Shown here: positions 17,852-25,392 of the stretch, in pieces | How positions within the stretch are numbered: position 1 is the stretch's first letter | Layout of the letters: each line of letters begins with the position of its first letter | Source: Prevotellaceae bacterium UBA4361 | Lineage (GTDB): Bacteria > Bacteroidota > Bacteroidia > Bacteroidales > Bacteroidaceae | Direction of reading: 5' to 3' | Length of the DNA: 58,895 nt | Assembly: GCA_002393575.1 (NCBI GenBank) | Contig: DGSN01000042.1 | Location: 1 to 58,895 of the forward strand | The notes under the pieces: model-generated | Database searches by the model: none | What the model was told of the DNA's origin: nothing | The model's input: only the letters and a program-made list of their open reading frames with translations | Position numbers and translations under genes: made by a program

Positions 17852-18406
17852 TTATTTTCTTGTAAATTCAAACGGCCCGTATGTGATGTAAGGGGAATAG
17901 AGCATGGTTCCCGTTTCGGCATCCGTCTTTTCGTCCTTCGCTATGGTGAAGAACACGTTGTCGTCATCGGTGGGGTCTTTGCCGCCCGTGTATTGCAGCC
18001 AACCGTAGCGGTTGCTGGTTCTGGTGATTTCGCTTGGCTTGTAGTCGGACTTCAAGAGGGTGAAAAGCCGTTCGATGTCGTTGTTGGCAGCATCGGCACT
18101 CGGTGTGGGTGGTAGCATCATGGTGCATTGGTTGTAGAATCCATCGCCTGCCGAGTTGTACTGTATGCCGAATGCGATGTAGGCGAAAGCTTGGTCGCCG
18201 TAAGTGTTGTTGTAGTAGATGATGGCTGTAGAGTCGGCATAGTCGGGTTCGCCGAGCGTCGCTTGACAGGCTTGGCGAATGGTGTGGTAGTCAGAACCGA
18301 ATGGCACTCCCAGAGGCTGACGGTAGCCTCGGTCAGTCGGTTGGTGTTGGGCATTTGTGGCCTGTGCCATCAACAGCAGCAGAATCCACGTGATGTGTTT
18401 CTTCAT
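17852..18406 (-). CDS. Secreted protein of unknown function
   Basis: This is a 184-residue protein with signal peptide MKKHITWILLLLMAQATNAQ. I do not recognise a family. The mature part opens with RGYRQPLGVPFGSDYHTIRQ and then TLGEPDYADSTAIIYYNNTYG, followed by an alternating beta/alpha pattern (IERLFTLLKSDY; GWLQYTGGKDPTDDDNVFFT). There is no lipobox and no repeats. It stands alone on the minus strand, tail-to-tail with the PorE-like gene and head-to-head with the next plus-strand gene. The clean signal peptide and normal codon use support a real gene. Confidence 0.7.
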   Translation of the reverse strand: MKKHITWILLLLMAQATNAQHQPTDRGYRQPLGVPFGSDYHTIRQACQATLGEPDYADSTAIIYYNNTYGDQAFAYIAFGIQYNSAGDGFYNQCTMMLPPTPSADAANNDIERLFTLLKSDYKPSEITRTSNRYGWLQYTGGKDPTDDDNVFFTIAKDEKTDAETGTMLYSPYITYGPFEFTRK

Positions 18407-18527
18407 GAGAATGAATCATTTTAAAAGTTCCGTTGCGAAGATAGTGATTTTCAGCAAAACTCTTGATAAATTCTTTACTCATTTTTAATGATTTTAAGAT
18501 AAAGAAACCTAAATAATGGTATTGTTT

Positions 18528-18559
18528 TTTGCACAGCCTAAGTTTTTGGCGTATCTTTG
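18528..18559 (+). promoter_or_regulatory. Strong Bacteroidota promoter upstream of the 18689-22368 gene run
   Basis: TTTG (18528-18531), a spacer of exactly 20 nt and TATCTTTG (18552-18559) fit the -33/-7 consensus well. The transcript would start near 18566 and carry a GC-rich palindromic repeat in its 5' leader before the first ATG. Confidence 0.75.
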
Positions 18560-18568
18560 CACCCAAAA

Positions 18569-18654
18569 GACCCACCTCAACCCTCCCTGTGAGGGAGGGA
18601 GAAGCCATCCGGATGGTTATTTCTCTCCCCTCACAGGGGAGTTGGAGGGGTCTT
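18569..18654. repeat. GC-rich compound palindromic repeat, copy 2 (in a 5' leader)
   Basis: It contains CCTCCCTGTGAGGGAGG, the central palindrome CCATCCGGATGG and CTCCCCTCACAGGGGAG. It lies between a good promoter and the start codon at 18689, so it would be transcribed as a structured leader. Confidence 0.85.
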
Positions 18655-18688
18655 ACCAACTCAGAAATACTTTTAAAGAGGAATGTCG

Positions 18689-19291
18689 ATGAAACGACTT
18701 AGATACTTGCTGATGCTTTCCCTGCTGATGTTCTTGCCTGCCATTGTTGTGGCTCAAGAATCGGTGACCACTACTGGTAGCCTTCAGCCGAAGGCACAGA
18801 ATGACATGCCGAATGGAAAAGCCAAAGACAAGAATGGGGCAAAGGCGAAGGCACTGACTCCTGCCGACTCCTTGAAGCTCGTCAAGCGCAGGGAAAAGGC
18901 CATTGCACAACAGCAGAAGAAGGTTGAAAAAGAGGCGCAAAAGGAGGCTAAGCACCCACTTTCGGCTAAAGACAAGGTTTATCTTTTCGGTGTGGGACTC
19001 AATTTCAACGACTCGTCGCTTTATATCACCGAGGTGCAGGAGTTGAGTTATGTGCGTCTCGACAAGAAAACACGCTTCTTGCCATCACGTCTCGACTACA
19101 GCTTGCAGTTCAAGGAATACTTGGAAGGGAAGCTGGGCTTGAAGAACGAGACGGTGAGCATCTTCTTCTCGGATAAGAAGAAAAAAGCCTCAAAGTGGTT
19201 CTACAAGATGAAGAAACGTTACCTCGACATGGGCACGACCAACATGCACATTGTTGAAACCGAGCGTTTCCAATTTAAGAAGCCAGAATAG
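18689..19291 (+). CDS. Small secreted or periplasmic protein of unknown function
   Basis: The start is the second ATG, placed seven bases after AAAGAGG; the first ATG at 18683 would be too close to it. The signal peptide is MKRLRYLLMLSLLMFLPAIVVA. A Lys/Ala/Glu-rich, probably coiled-coil segment follows (about 35-90: RREKAIAQQQKKVEKEAQKE), and then a folded C-terminal domain (VYLFGVGLNFNDSSLYITEV; LSYVRLDKKTRFLPSRLDYS). I do not recognise the domain. The C11 protease gene starts 8 nt downstream, so the two form an operon under the 18528 promoter. A periplasmic or surface accessory role is only a guess. Confidence 0.7.
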   Translation: MKRLRYLLMLSLLMFLPAIVVAQESVTTTGSLQPKAQNDMPNGKAKDKNGAKAKALTPADSLKLVKRREKAIAQQQKKVEKEAQKEAKHPLSAKDKVYLFGVGLNFNDSSLYITEVQELSYVRLDKKTRFLPSRLDYSLQFKEYLEGKLGLKNETVSIFFSDKKKKASKWFYKMKKRYLDMGTTNMHIVETERFQFKKPE

Positions 19292-19299
19292 GGAAGGGA

Positions 19300-20553
19300 A
19301 TGGAGAAAGAGAAAGTGGAGAAAGGGCATGTTGTTCCCTCTGTCGCCTTTTTTATGCTCTCTATGCTCTTCTTGTTTTTTGCGTTTGTCTTCACATCTTG
19401 TTCAAAGGATGACGATAGCGACAAGGCGAAGGACGAAAGCGTAGCGCAGACGGTGCTCGTATATATGGCAGCGGAGAATTCTCTCTCCATCTATGCCACT
19501 TACGACATGCAAAGCCAGAAGTGCGACGCAGACGAAATGCTTGAATCGGTGAAAGCCATGTCCGACAACGACCGACTTGTGCTTTTCATCGATGATACCG
19601 ACCTGCCACGCATCTACGTGTTGACGAACAAGACGAAAGCAAGCCGAATCACTCAGATGGAGGCTGACTACACATTCCCGAACGATGTGGACTCCTGTTC
19701 GCCTGCAACGCTGAAACAAGTGCTCGATTGGACGCGTTCGCATTGTCCTGCCGACGAGTATGGACTTGTGTTCTGGTCGCACGGTTCGGGATGGGTGCCT
19801 GGACCTAAGCATGCATTCGGTGTGGACAACGGCAAGAATGTGGGTGGAGGAGCAGTTGCCAATGTGGGAACCCAGATGGACATTTCCGACATGGCAACAG
19901 TGCTGTCCGCTTATCCCAAGTTCGATTTCCTGTTCTTCGATGCCTGCTTCATGCAGAGCGTGGAACTGTGTTACGAACTGCGCCATTGTGCCAGTCGCAT
20001 CATGGGTTCACCTGCGGAAATTCCTGCTTTGGGCGCACCCTATTCGACCTTGATGTATCGAATGTTCTCTGCCACGGGAGCCAACCCCTCAGCCATGATG
20101 CAATGCTATTTCGATGCGTTCTCCGAGGACGCTTGCCTGCTTTCGGTGGTCGATTGCAACCAGTTGGATGCCTTGGCAACACTTACGGCGCAATTGTTAC
20201 AGAAATACAGTGCTGAACTATCAGCTATGGACTGGTCGGCAGTGCTGAACTATTTCGATTACGACAAATACCGCAGCTTGGCAGATATGCCCGACTGCTA
20301 CGATATGCTCTCAATCATGAAGCACTTGCTCTCGGAAACCGATTTCAAGCAGTGGAAAGAGGCATTCGTCCAGGCGGTTCCCACTCGTTTGGCTTCTGCC
20401 TTCACTTATACGATGTATGGGGATCAGTACATTGACATCGACAAGGAGGAATACGGCGGACTGACCATGTATCTTCCGCTTTTCAAATACAAAGACGATT
20501 TCTTCTATTCCGACTATTGGAAGACATCGTGGGCTAATATAATTCAAAAATAA
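19300..20553 (+). CDS. Clostripain-like C11 family cysteine peptidase, lipoprotein
   Basis: This is a 417-residue protein with a long hydrophobic N-terminus and lipobox FTSCS (Cys34) followed by an acidic linker, so it is predicted to be a surface or periplasmic lipoprotein. The catalytic pair of peptidase family C11 is visible: H161 in VFWSHGSGW and C216 in FFDACFMQSVE. Further family blocks are VLVYMAAENSL and MGSPAEIPALGAPY. C11 enzymes cleave after Arg or Lys and often self-process. It is the second gene of a run starting at 18689, and the kinase gene begins 7 nt later, so it could belong functionally to the downstream cassette. Confidence 0.88.
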   Translation: MEKEKVEKGHVVPSVAFFMLSMLFLFFAFVFTSCSKDDDSDKAKDESVAQTVLVYMAAENSLSIYATYDMQSQKCDADEMLESVKAMSDNDRLVLFIDDTDLPRIYVLTNKTKASRITQMEADYTFPNDVDSCSPATLKQVLDWTRSHCPADEYGLVFWSHGSGWVPGPKHAFGVDNGKNVGGGAVANVGTQMDISDMATVLSAYPKFDFLFFDACFMQSVELCYELRHCASRIMGSPAEIPALGAPYSTLMYRMFSATGANPSAMMQCYFDAFSEDACLLSVVDCNQLDALATLTAQLLQKYSAELSAMDWSAVLNYFDYDKYRSLADMPDCYDMLSIMKHLLSETDFKQWKEAFVQAVPTRLASAFTYTMYGDQYIDIDKEEYGGLTMYLPLFKYKDDFFYSDYWKTSWANIIQK

Positions 20554-20560
20554 TAATACA

Positions 20561-21445
20561 GTGATTAAGCAGTACAAAGTAGGTAGGCTTTCCTACCGAG
20601 TGATATTCGTAGAAGGTGGAAAGAACGACGATGATTTGATACCTTCAAGTAAGCCTTTTGAAACTGAATTGACCGACGAACCGCTGGTGTTCGAACTGAC
20701 AGTAGATGATACGTTCCGTCCTACAGCAACGGGTGAGGAGATTGGGCAGTTCGACTGTGGTGGCAGCAATCATGGCGTGTATCAGCGTGAGGATGGTGGA
20801 TATGAAATCCGCCTCACCAACTATCTCGGTCAGCAGTGTTGTTTGCTGGGCACGAATGCCGATTTCTCGAAGGGTAGCGTTGCCCTCAATGGCAATTATT
20901 CCATGCGCAGTTTTGGTTTGAACAATGCGCTGATGATTATGTATGCTTTCTCTGCTGCACATCTCAACACCATGCTTTTCCATGCTTCGGTCGTTCGCGA
21001 AAAAGGCTACGGCTATCTGTTCCTCGGTGTGAGCGGAACGGGCAAGAGCACTCACACGGGCAACTGGCTGAAGTATATTCCTGGTACCGACCTGATGAAC
21101 GACGACAACCCAGTGGTGCGCTTCATCGATGGACAGGCCATCGTGTTCGGTAGTCCTTGGAGTGGCAAGACTCCTTGCTATCGCAACGTTGAGGCTCCAA
21201 TTGGTGCATTCGTGCAGCTCAAGCAGGCTCCTGAGAACAAGATTCGCCGTCAGAACGTGATTGAGGCATTTGCTTCGTTGCTCCCTTCATGCTCCGTCAT
21301 GAAATGGGACAAGCGTGTTTATGGCGGTCTTTGCGATGGTGTCACACGTCTCATCGAGAATGTCCCTACTTACTTCTTGGAAAATCTGCCAAACGAAGAT
21401 GCCGTTCGCCTCTCCTACGAGACCATCCGCGTGAAGCAGGCATAA
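20561..21445 (+). CDS. HPr kinase/phosphorylase-like P-loop protein
   Basis: This is a 294-residue protein that starts at GTG; no in-frame ATG or TTG is better placed and the gap to the upstream stop is only 7 nt. Residues 150-185 carry GYLFLGVSGTGKSTHTGNWL (Walker A, K162) and DLMNDDNPVV, as in the kinase domain of HprK. The N-terminal HprK domain is replaced by an unrelated beta-rich stretch. The genome neighbourhood (S26-like peptidase, PqqD) is that of HprK-like enzymes in peptide-modification clusters, such as lasso-peptide kinases, rather than that of carbon-regulation HprK. The substrate is unknown. Confidence 0.8.
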   Translation: MIKQYKVGRLSYRVIFVEGGKNDDDLIPSSKPFETELTDEPLVFELTVDDTFRPTATGEEIGQFDCGGSNHGVYQREDGGYEIRLTNYLGQQCCLLGTNADFSKGSVALNGNYSMRSFGLNNALMIMYAFSAAHLNTMLFHASVVREKGYGYLFLGVSGTGKSTHTGNWLKYIPGTDLMNDDNPVVRFIDGQAIVFGSPWSGKTPCYRNVEAPIGAFVQLKQAPENKIRRQNVIEAFASLLPSCSVMKWDKRVYGGLCDGVTRLIENVPTYFLENLPNEDAVRLSYETIRVKQA

Positions 21446-21467
21446 GTAATGATAAAAGCATTTTGAG

Positions 21468-22016
21468 ATGAAGGTCATACAGCTATCCAATGCTGAGTTC
21501 CTGCCGCATGTGACAGGATTAGTGGCAGAAGGGCACAACGTGTCCATTCGTGCCAAAGGTCAGAGCATGCGCCCATTCGTGGAAAGTGAGCGCGACATTG
21601 CCGTCCTCTCCAAGGAAGAAGCCTTCGAGGTGGGCGACGTGGTGCTGGCTGAAATTGAGCCAGGACACTATGTGCTCCATCGCATCGACAAGATTGAAGA
21701 TGCCCAAGGCAAGGCAGTGAAGGGAAAGACCAGCGATGGCAATGCCAAGGTGACGCTTCGTGGCGATGGCAACGTGGTGAACAAGGTGAATGGAGGTGTG
21801 GAGCATTGCGAGTTGCGCGACATTCGTGCCCTTTGCAGCCAGTTTGTTCGCAAGGGAAAAACATGGGATTTGCGTACCTCGCGCTTCTGGAAAGTCTATT
21901 CCTGGGCATGGCCAAAGTTGCTACCCGCAAGGCGGTATCTCTTAGCACTTTATAAGTTGCTATGGCTTAGGCAATTGCCATATAGATGGCAGAAATACGT
22001 GAAGCGTGAAGTGTGA
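21468..22016 (+). CDS. S24/S26-like serine peptidase (signal-peptidase-related)
   Basis: This is a 182-residue protein. GQSMRPFVES gives the nucleophile S33 in the SxMxP motif of signal peptidases. GDVVLAEIEPGHYVLHRIDKI follows with H71 where type-I enzymes have Lys, as in SipW/Sec11-like Ser-His peptidases. There is no N-terminal anchor, and the C-terminus is basic and hydrophobic (YLLALYKLLWLRQLPYRW), perhaps membrane-associating. It lies 22 nt after the HprK-like gene and before the PqqD gene. I infer a processing peptidase for an unidentified peptide substrate. Its last codons and stop lie within a 7-bp tandem repeat. Confidence 0.8.
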   Translation: MKVIQLSNAEFLPHVTGLVAEGHNVSIRAKGQSMRPFVESERDIAVLSKEEAFEVGDVVLAEIEPGHYVLHRIDKIEDAQGKAVKGKTSDGNAKVTLRGDGNVVNKVNGGVEHCELRDIRALCSQFVRKGKTWDLRTSRFWKVYSWAWPKLLPARRYLLALYKLLWLRQLPYRWQKYVKREV

Positions 22017-22040
22017 AGCGTGAAGTGTGAAGCGTGAATC
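21999..22040. repeat. 7-bp tandem repeat across the peptidase stop codon
   Basis: Six units alternate GTGAAGC and GTGAAGT (last unit GTGAATC), spanning the last codons and stop of the S26-like gene. A change in copy number would shift the frame and alter the C-terminus. Confidence 0.85.
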
Positions 22041-22098
22041 GATTGAGCAGCGAGAACTCAAAAACTTAAAAACTTAAAAACTCAAAAACTTACATAAC

Positions 22099-22368
22099 AT
22101 GAAAATCAAAGACGGATTTGAACTTCGTAGCATTTGCGGTGAGAACATCATCATTGCTCACGGAAAGCAAAACATCAATTTCACGAAAGTGATTAGTTTG
22201 AACGAATCAGCAGCCGATGTGTGGAACGCCCTTGTTGGTAATCCATTCACCCTCGACGACATGGTCAAGGTGATTACAGACACTTACGACATCGACGAGG
22301 CTACTGCCAAGGCTGACTGCGAAAAGCTTCTTTCCGACTGGAAGGAAGTGGGTTTCATCGAGGACTGA
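22099..22368 (+). CDS. PqqD family protein (RiPP recognition element)
   Basis: This is an 89-residue protein with the complete PqqD fold: an N-terminal beta-hairpin (FELRSICGENIIIAHG), a third strand (VISLNESAADVWNAL) and three helices ending DWKEVGFIED. PqqD-type domains bind leader peptides and present them to maturation enzymes. No radical SAM enzyme, cyclase or obvious precursor was found in the window. An A-rich leader of repeated CAAAAACTTAA-type units precedes the ATG. Together with the HprK-like and S26-like genes it makes a three-gene cassette ending at a strong AT-rich hairpin. Confidence 0.85.
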   Translation: MKIKDGFELRSICGENIIIAHGKQNINFTKVISLNESAADVWNALVGNPFTLDDMVKVITDTYDIDEATAKADCEKLLSDWKEVGFIED

Positions 22369-22384
22369 TACTCTAATTGATTAT

Positions 22385-22449
22385 AAAGTAAAAAGTAAAA
22401 ATTAAAGTATGCCGTGTGCATGGTGCTTTTAATTTTTACTTTTTACTTT
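22385..22449 (+). terminator. AT-rich long-stem terminator after the PqqD gene
   Basis: The arms 22385-22406 and 22428-22449 are perfect 22-bp inverted copies with a 21-nt loop, followed by TTCTTTTTTTATC. This closes the transcript that begins near 18566. Confidence 0.75.
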
Positions 22450-22501
22450 TTCTTTTTTTATCACTTCATCCTTATTCCCATTCTTCATCGAAAAATATAT
22501 T

Positions 22502-23722
22502 ATGAAAAAGACACTATTTTTATCATCCCTTCTTTTGTGCAGCACCGCTTTTGCACAGCGAGTACCCTTCGTTTATGAACAGGAAAACACAGGAGCCAAC
22601 GTACAAGTCGATTTGCCTTCCGTGGCAGAATTGCCCGTGGTTGAAACACTCACCGACCCACTTATGTGGTCGAACGGAAAAGCTCGTGTGAAGAACTTCT
22701 CCGAGTGGAGCCAACGCCGTGGCGAGATAGCCAAGGAAATCCAACATTATGGCATTGGCATCAAACCAGCCGTCGAGCGTCAGAACGTGCATCCAAGAAT
22801 GGATGGCGACACACTCTTTGTCGATGTGGAGCGAAACGGAAAGACCATCACCCTGCGCATGACGCTCCACTATCCCAAGCAGGGCACTGCACCTTATCCC
22901 CTCATGATTGGCACCAGCCACAATTCTCTTCCATCGTGGATTATTCTGGAGCGTCCTATTGCTTACGCCACCTACCACGAAAACCAAGTGAATCCCTATT
23001 CCCAGTTTGGTGGAGAGAAGGGTGGAAGAGGGACCTATCCTTTCGACGTGCTCTATCCCGAATACAAGGACAATGGTGCCTACGCAGAGTGGGCATGGGG
23101 CATCAGCCGACTGCTCGACGGACTCCAGATGCTCGGTCCCGAAAAGACACGCATCGACATAAAGCACATCGGAGTCACAGGGTGTTCCTACGCAGGCAAG
23201 ATGGCACTCTATTGTGGAGCCTTCGACGAGCGCATTGCCCTCACCATTGCCCAGGAGCCAGGAGGCGGTGGAGCAGCGGCATGGCGTGTGTCGAGCACCA
23301 TGACAGACGTGGAGAGTATCGACCGCACCGACTACCATTGGTTCCAAGAGAGTCAGAAAACCAATTTCGGTGGGGAGAACGTGAAGCGATTGCCTTACGA
23401 CCAGCACGAACTCTGTGCGATGGTCTGTCCTCGTGCCTTGCTCCTCTTGGGCAATCCCGACTATAAGTGGTTGGCAGACGAAGCGATGTACGTGTCAGCC
23501 AACGCAGCCAAGAAAGTATGGGAAGCCTTTGGCATTGCCGACCGCATGGGCTATTCCATCCAGGGCGGACATCCTCACTGCATGTTACCAGCCGTGCAAT
23601 GTCCCGAAGTAGAAGCTTTCATCGACCGTTTCCTTTTAGGCAAGGAATACATGCGTGGCACTGTCGCCATCGCCCCAATGTTCGAAGGAAAGGTAGATTT
23701 GAAAAAATGGATACAATTCTGA
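22502..23722 (+). CDS. Carbohydrate esterase family 15 (glucuronoyl esterase-like)
   Basis: This is a 406-residue secreted enzyme with signal peptide MKKTLFLSSLLLCSTAFAQ. The nucleophile motif VTGCSYAGKMAL (S229) corresponds to the GCSRxGKGA motif of CE15; E252 in AQEPGGGG and H357 in GGHPHC complete the probable triad. CE15 enzymes cut the ester between 4-O-methyl-glucuronic acid of xylan and lignin, and bacterial members are broader. The replacement of Arg by Tyr in the motif deserves note, because that Arg stabilises the oxyanion in characterised enzymes. It is a monocistronic gene between two hairpins. Confidence 0.85.
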   Translation: MKKTLFLSSLLLCSTAFAQRVPFVYEQENTGANVQVDLPSVAELPVVETLTDPLMWSNGKARVKNFSEWSQRRGEIAKEIQHYGIGIKPAVERQNVHPRMDGDTLFVDVERNGKTITLRMTLHYPKQGTAPYPLMIGTSHNSLPSWIILERPIAYATYHENQVNPYSQFGGEKGGRGTYPFDVLYPEYKDNGAYAEWAWGISRLLDGLQMLGPEKTRIDIKHIGVTGCSYAGKMALYCGAFDERIALTIAQEPGGGGAAAWRVSSTMTDVESIDRTDYHWFQESQKTNFGGENVKRLPYDQHELCAMVCPRALLLLGNPDYKWLADEAMYVSANAAKKVWEAFGIADRMGYSIQGGHPHCMLPAVQCPEVEAFIDRFLLGKEYMRGTVAIAPMFEGKVDLKKWIQF

Positions 23723-23781
23723 TTTCGATTTTCTTCGTGTTTAGGACGGCAGAAAAGTGATGCACGTTCAAAACAATAACA

Positions 23782-23839
23782 ACGGGCGTTCGTTTTAAGC
23801 AAAACGAACGCCCGTTTGAATGAAAACGAACGCTCGTTT
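23782..23839. terminator. Hairpin built from repeated AACGAACGCCCGTTT units
   Basis: A 15-bp perfect stem (23782-23796 with 23801-23815) with a 4-nt loop is followed by a third related copy at 23823-23839. It lies 60 nt after the CE15 stop. The lack of a long T tract makes it an untypical terminator; it may be a repeat that also ends transcription. Confidence 0.6.
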
Positions 23840-23992
23840 GGGTAATGTGTCCCTTATGACGATTTATTTTGGCTAAGTGGTAGATTCTGTTACTCAGAAG
23901 TACAGATTATAAGGAATAAGCATATAATTGGTAGTTTCCTATTTGTTAAAAGGATATTAATTGATTTTTTTCAACTTTTTTTTGAAAAAATG

Positions 23993-24021
23993 TTGATTTA
24001 CATAGTTTTTTAGTATATTTG
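23993..24021 (+). promoter_or_regulatory. Promoter for the structured RNA
   Basis: TATATTTG (24014-24021) has an upstream TTG (23993-23995) at 18 nt. The predicted start is near 24028, exactly at the first hairpin of the RNA. Confidence 0.6.
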
Positions 24022-24027
24022 CAATCA

Positions 24028-24285
24028 GTTCGGGGGAGAAATCCCGAACAGTTGATGCAATAGCTTATTATATCGCACTTAACCAAAAAGACCTAGGAAA
24101 TCTTCATGGAATAGTTCGATTAATAACGAGGGAAAGCCTTCTTTTGGGCATTCTTGTCATGAATAAAAGCTATGCACACGTCTTTGTGGCGTGGTGCATT
24201 CTTATTTCATGGCAGGGGTTCCAATTCCTAGGTCTGCCCCTTAGGTTAAGTGCATAAGAATGGCCACGCCATTTTATGCTCTTAT
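24028..24285 (+). ncRNA. Highly structured RNA, candidate 6S-like RNA or leader
   Basis: A 5' hairpin (GTTCGGG 24028-24034 with CCCGAAC 24043-24049) is followed by a long rod. GCACTTAACC (24075-24084) pairs perfectly with 24244-24253, and GACCTAGGAA (24090-24099) with 24225-24234. A large internal bulge follows, and then a terminal stem (24155-24182 with 24190-24214, including ATGCACACG/CGTGGTGCAT). A closed stem, central bubble and long terminal stem are the shape of 6S RNA, and Bacteroidales carry a 6S-like family (the Bacteroidales-1 motif). I cannot confirm family membership by sequence. It could instead be a leader of the gene at 24370. Confidence 0.5.
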
Positions 24286-24369
24286 GTGCGTCAGCAACCG
24301 ATGGACTTTTCTGTTTTAATTAATCGAATTATTCATTTAGAAGTTGCGCACGACACGGAGTTAGTGTAC

Positions 24370-25377
24370 ATGATGATGAAGAGGTTATTCTTTTCTTTAT
24401 TTGTTAGTTTGCTTTGCATCACGAATGCTTTTGCTCAACAACAAATGGCTGTTCTTTCCCACAAAGGAGAAATCAAAGCGTTCTATGGTGTTAGTGCCTA
24501 TCAGCAGGCAATTGCAGTAGCTAATCACGGTGATATTATTACATTATCAAGTGGGGTATTTGATGCAGCAGATATTGATAAAACCTTAAATATCAGGGGT
24601 AGCGGGATGGAAAACGACATCAATACAGGAAGAGGAGCAACGTTTATACAAGGAGATTATTCTATTTGTATTGATAATGAGGAAAAGAAACTTTTCATAG
24701 AAGGAATTTGTTTCAATGGCACAATGGTTGTACAGGGAAAGAATGATTTAGACCATCTTATCTTAAATAAGTGTAAGTTTACAAAGCACTCTGCACATGG
24801 AATAAGCCTAAGCACTGGTGATTCTGTAGCTATTAAATGTATTATAACTAATTGTAAAATAAATAATTCATTTTGCTTGAATCAGCCATCTTTGGAAGCT
24901 TATAATAGTTTTATACGCGCATATACAGATGGGCATTTCTATAATTGCATTGGGTATATTCCATATGAAATGTCACATTGTCACATTCATAATAGTGTTG
25001 CTATTGCTTCAGGCTCAGTCCATATATATGAAAACAATTCTTTCAGTAACTCAATAATAGCTGGAGACTATGAAAAAGAGCCTAATGGTAGTTTTGATTC
25101 TTTTTACTTTAAAAACTACGGCTGTCCTATGTTCAATGTTGAAACTACTTATTTGGATGATTTATTTAAAAATCCTGATTTTGACGGGGATTATATGGAT
25201 AAATGCGACTTTATTTTGGCTGATAAGTATAATAAAAATGATATTGGAATGTATGGTGGTGTTGCTCCATACACACCCATACTTAACTTACCAACCATCA
25301 CGAATATCAATGTTGACAAGGAGTCGGATGAGAAAGGTTTGTTAGGTGTTGGCATCGAAGTAAGTGGTGTGAAATAA
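24370..25377 (+). CDS. Secreted right-handed beta-helix protein, function unknown
   Basis: Three consecutive ATGs (24370, 24373, 24376) open the signal peptide MMMKRLFFSLFVSLLCITNAFAQ. The in-frame ATG at 24250 is rejected because it lies in the structured RNA and would bury the signal peptide. The mature protein (about 310 residues) resembles a parallel beta-helix, with runs such as ITLSSGVFDAADIDKTLNI, LFIEGICFNGTMVV and LDHLILNKCKF. It lacks recognisable lyase motifs. Codon use is clearly more AT-rich than that of flanking genes, which hints at lateral acquisition. It is 15 nt upstream of the next gene, with which it forms a pair. Confidence 0.75.
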   Translation: MMMKRLFFSLFVSLLCITNAFAQQQMAVLSHKGEIKAFYGVSAYQQAIAVANHGDIITLSSGVFDAADIDKTLNIRGSGMENDINTGRGATFIQGDYSICIDNEEKKLFIEGICFNGTMVVQGKNDLDHLILNKCKFTKHSAHGISLSTGDSVAIKCIITNCKINNSFCLNQPSLEAYNSFIRAYTDGHFYNCIGYIPYEMSHCHIHNSVAIASGSVHIYENNSFSNSIIAGDYEKEPNGSFDSFYFKNYGCPMFNVETTYLDDLFKNPDFDGDYMDKCDFILADKYNKNDIGMYGGVAPYTPILNLPTITNINVDKESDEKGLLGVGIEVSGVK

Positions 25378-25392
25378 CAATAAATCAAGAAC

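Noticed and set aside
24250..24369. In-frame upstream ATG extension of the beta-helix protein
   Set aside because: It falls inside the structured RNA region and puts 40 residues before a clear signal peptide.
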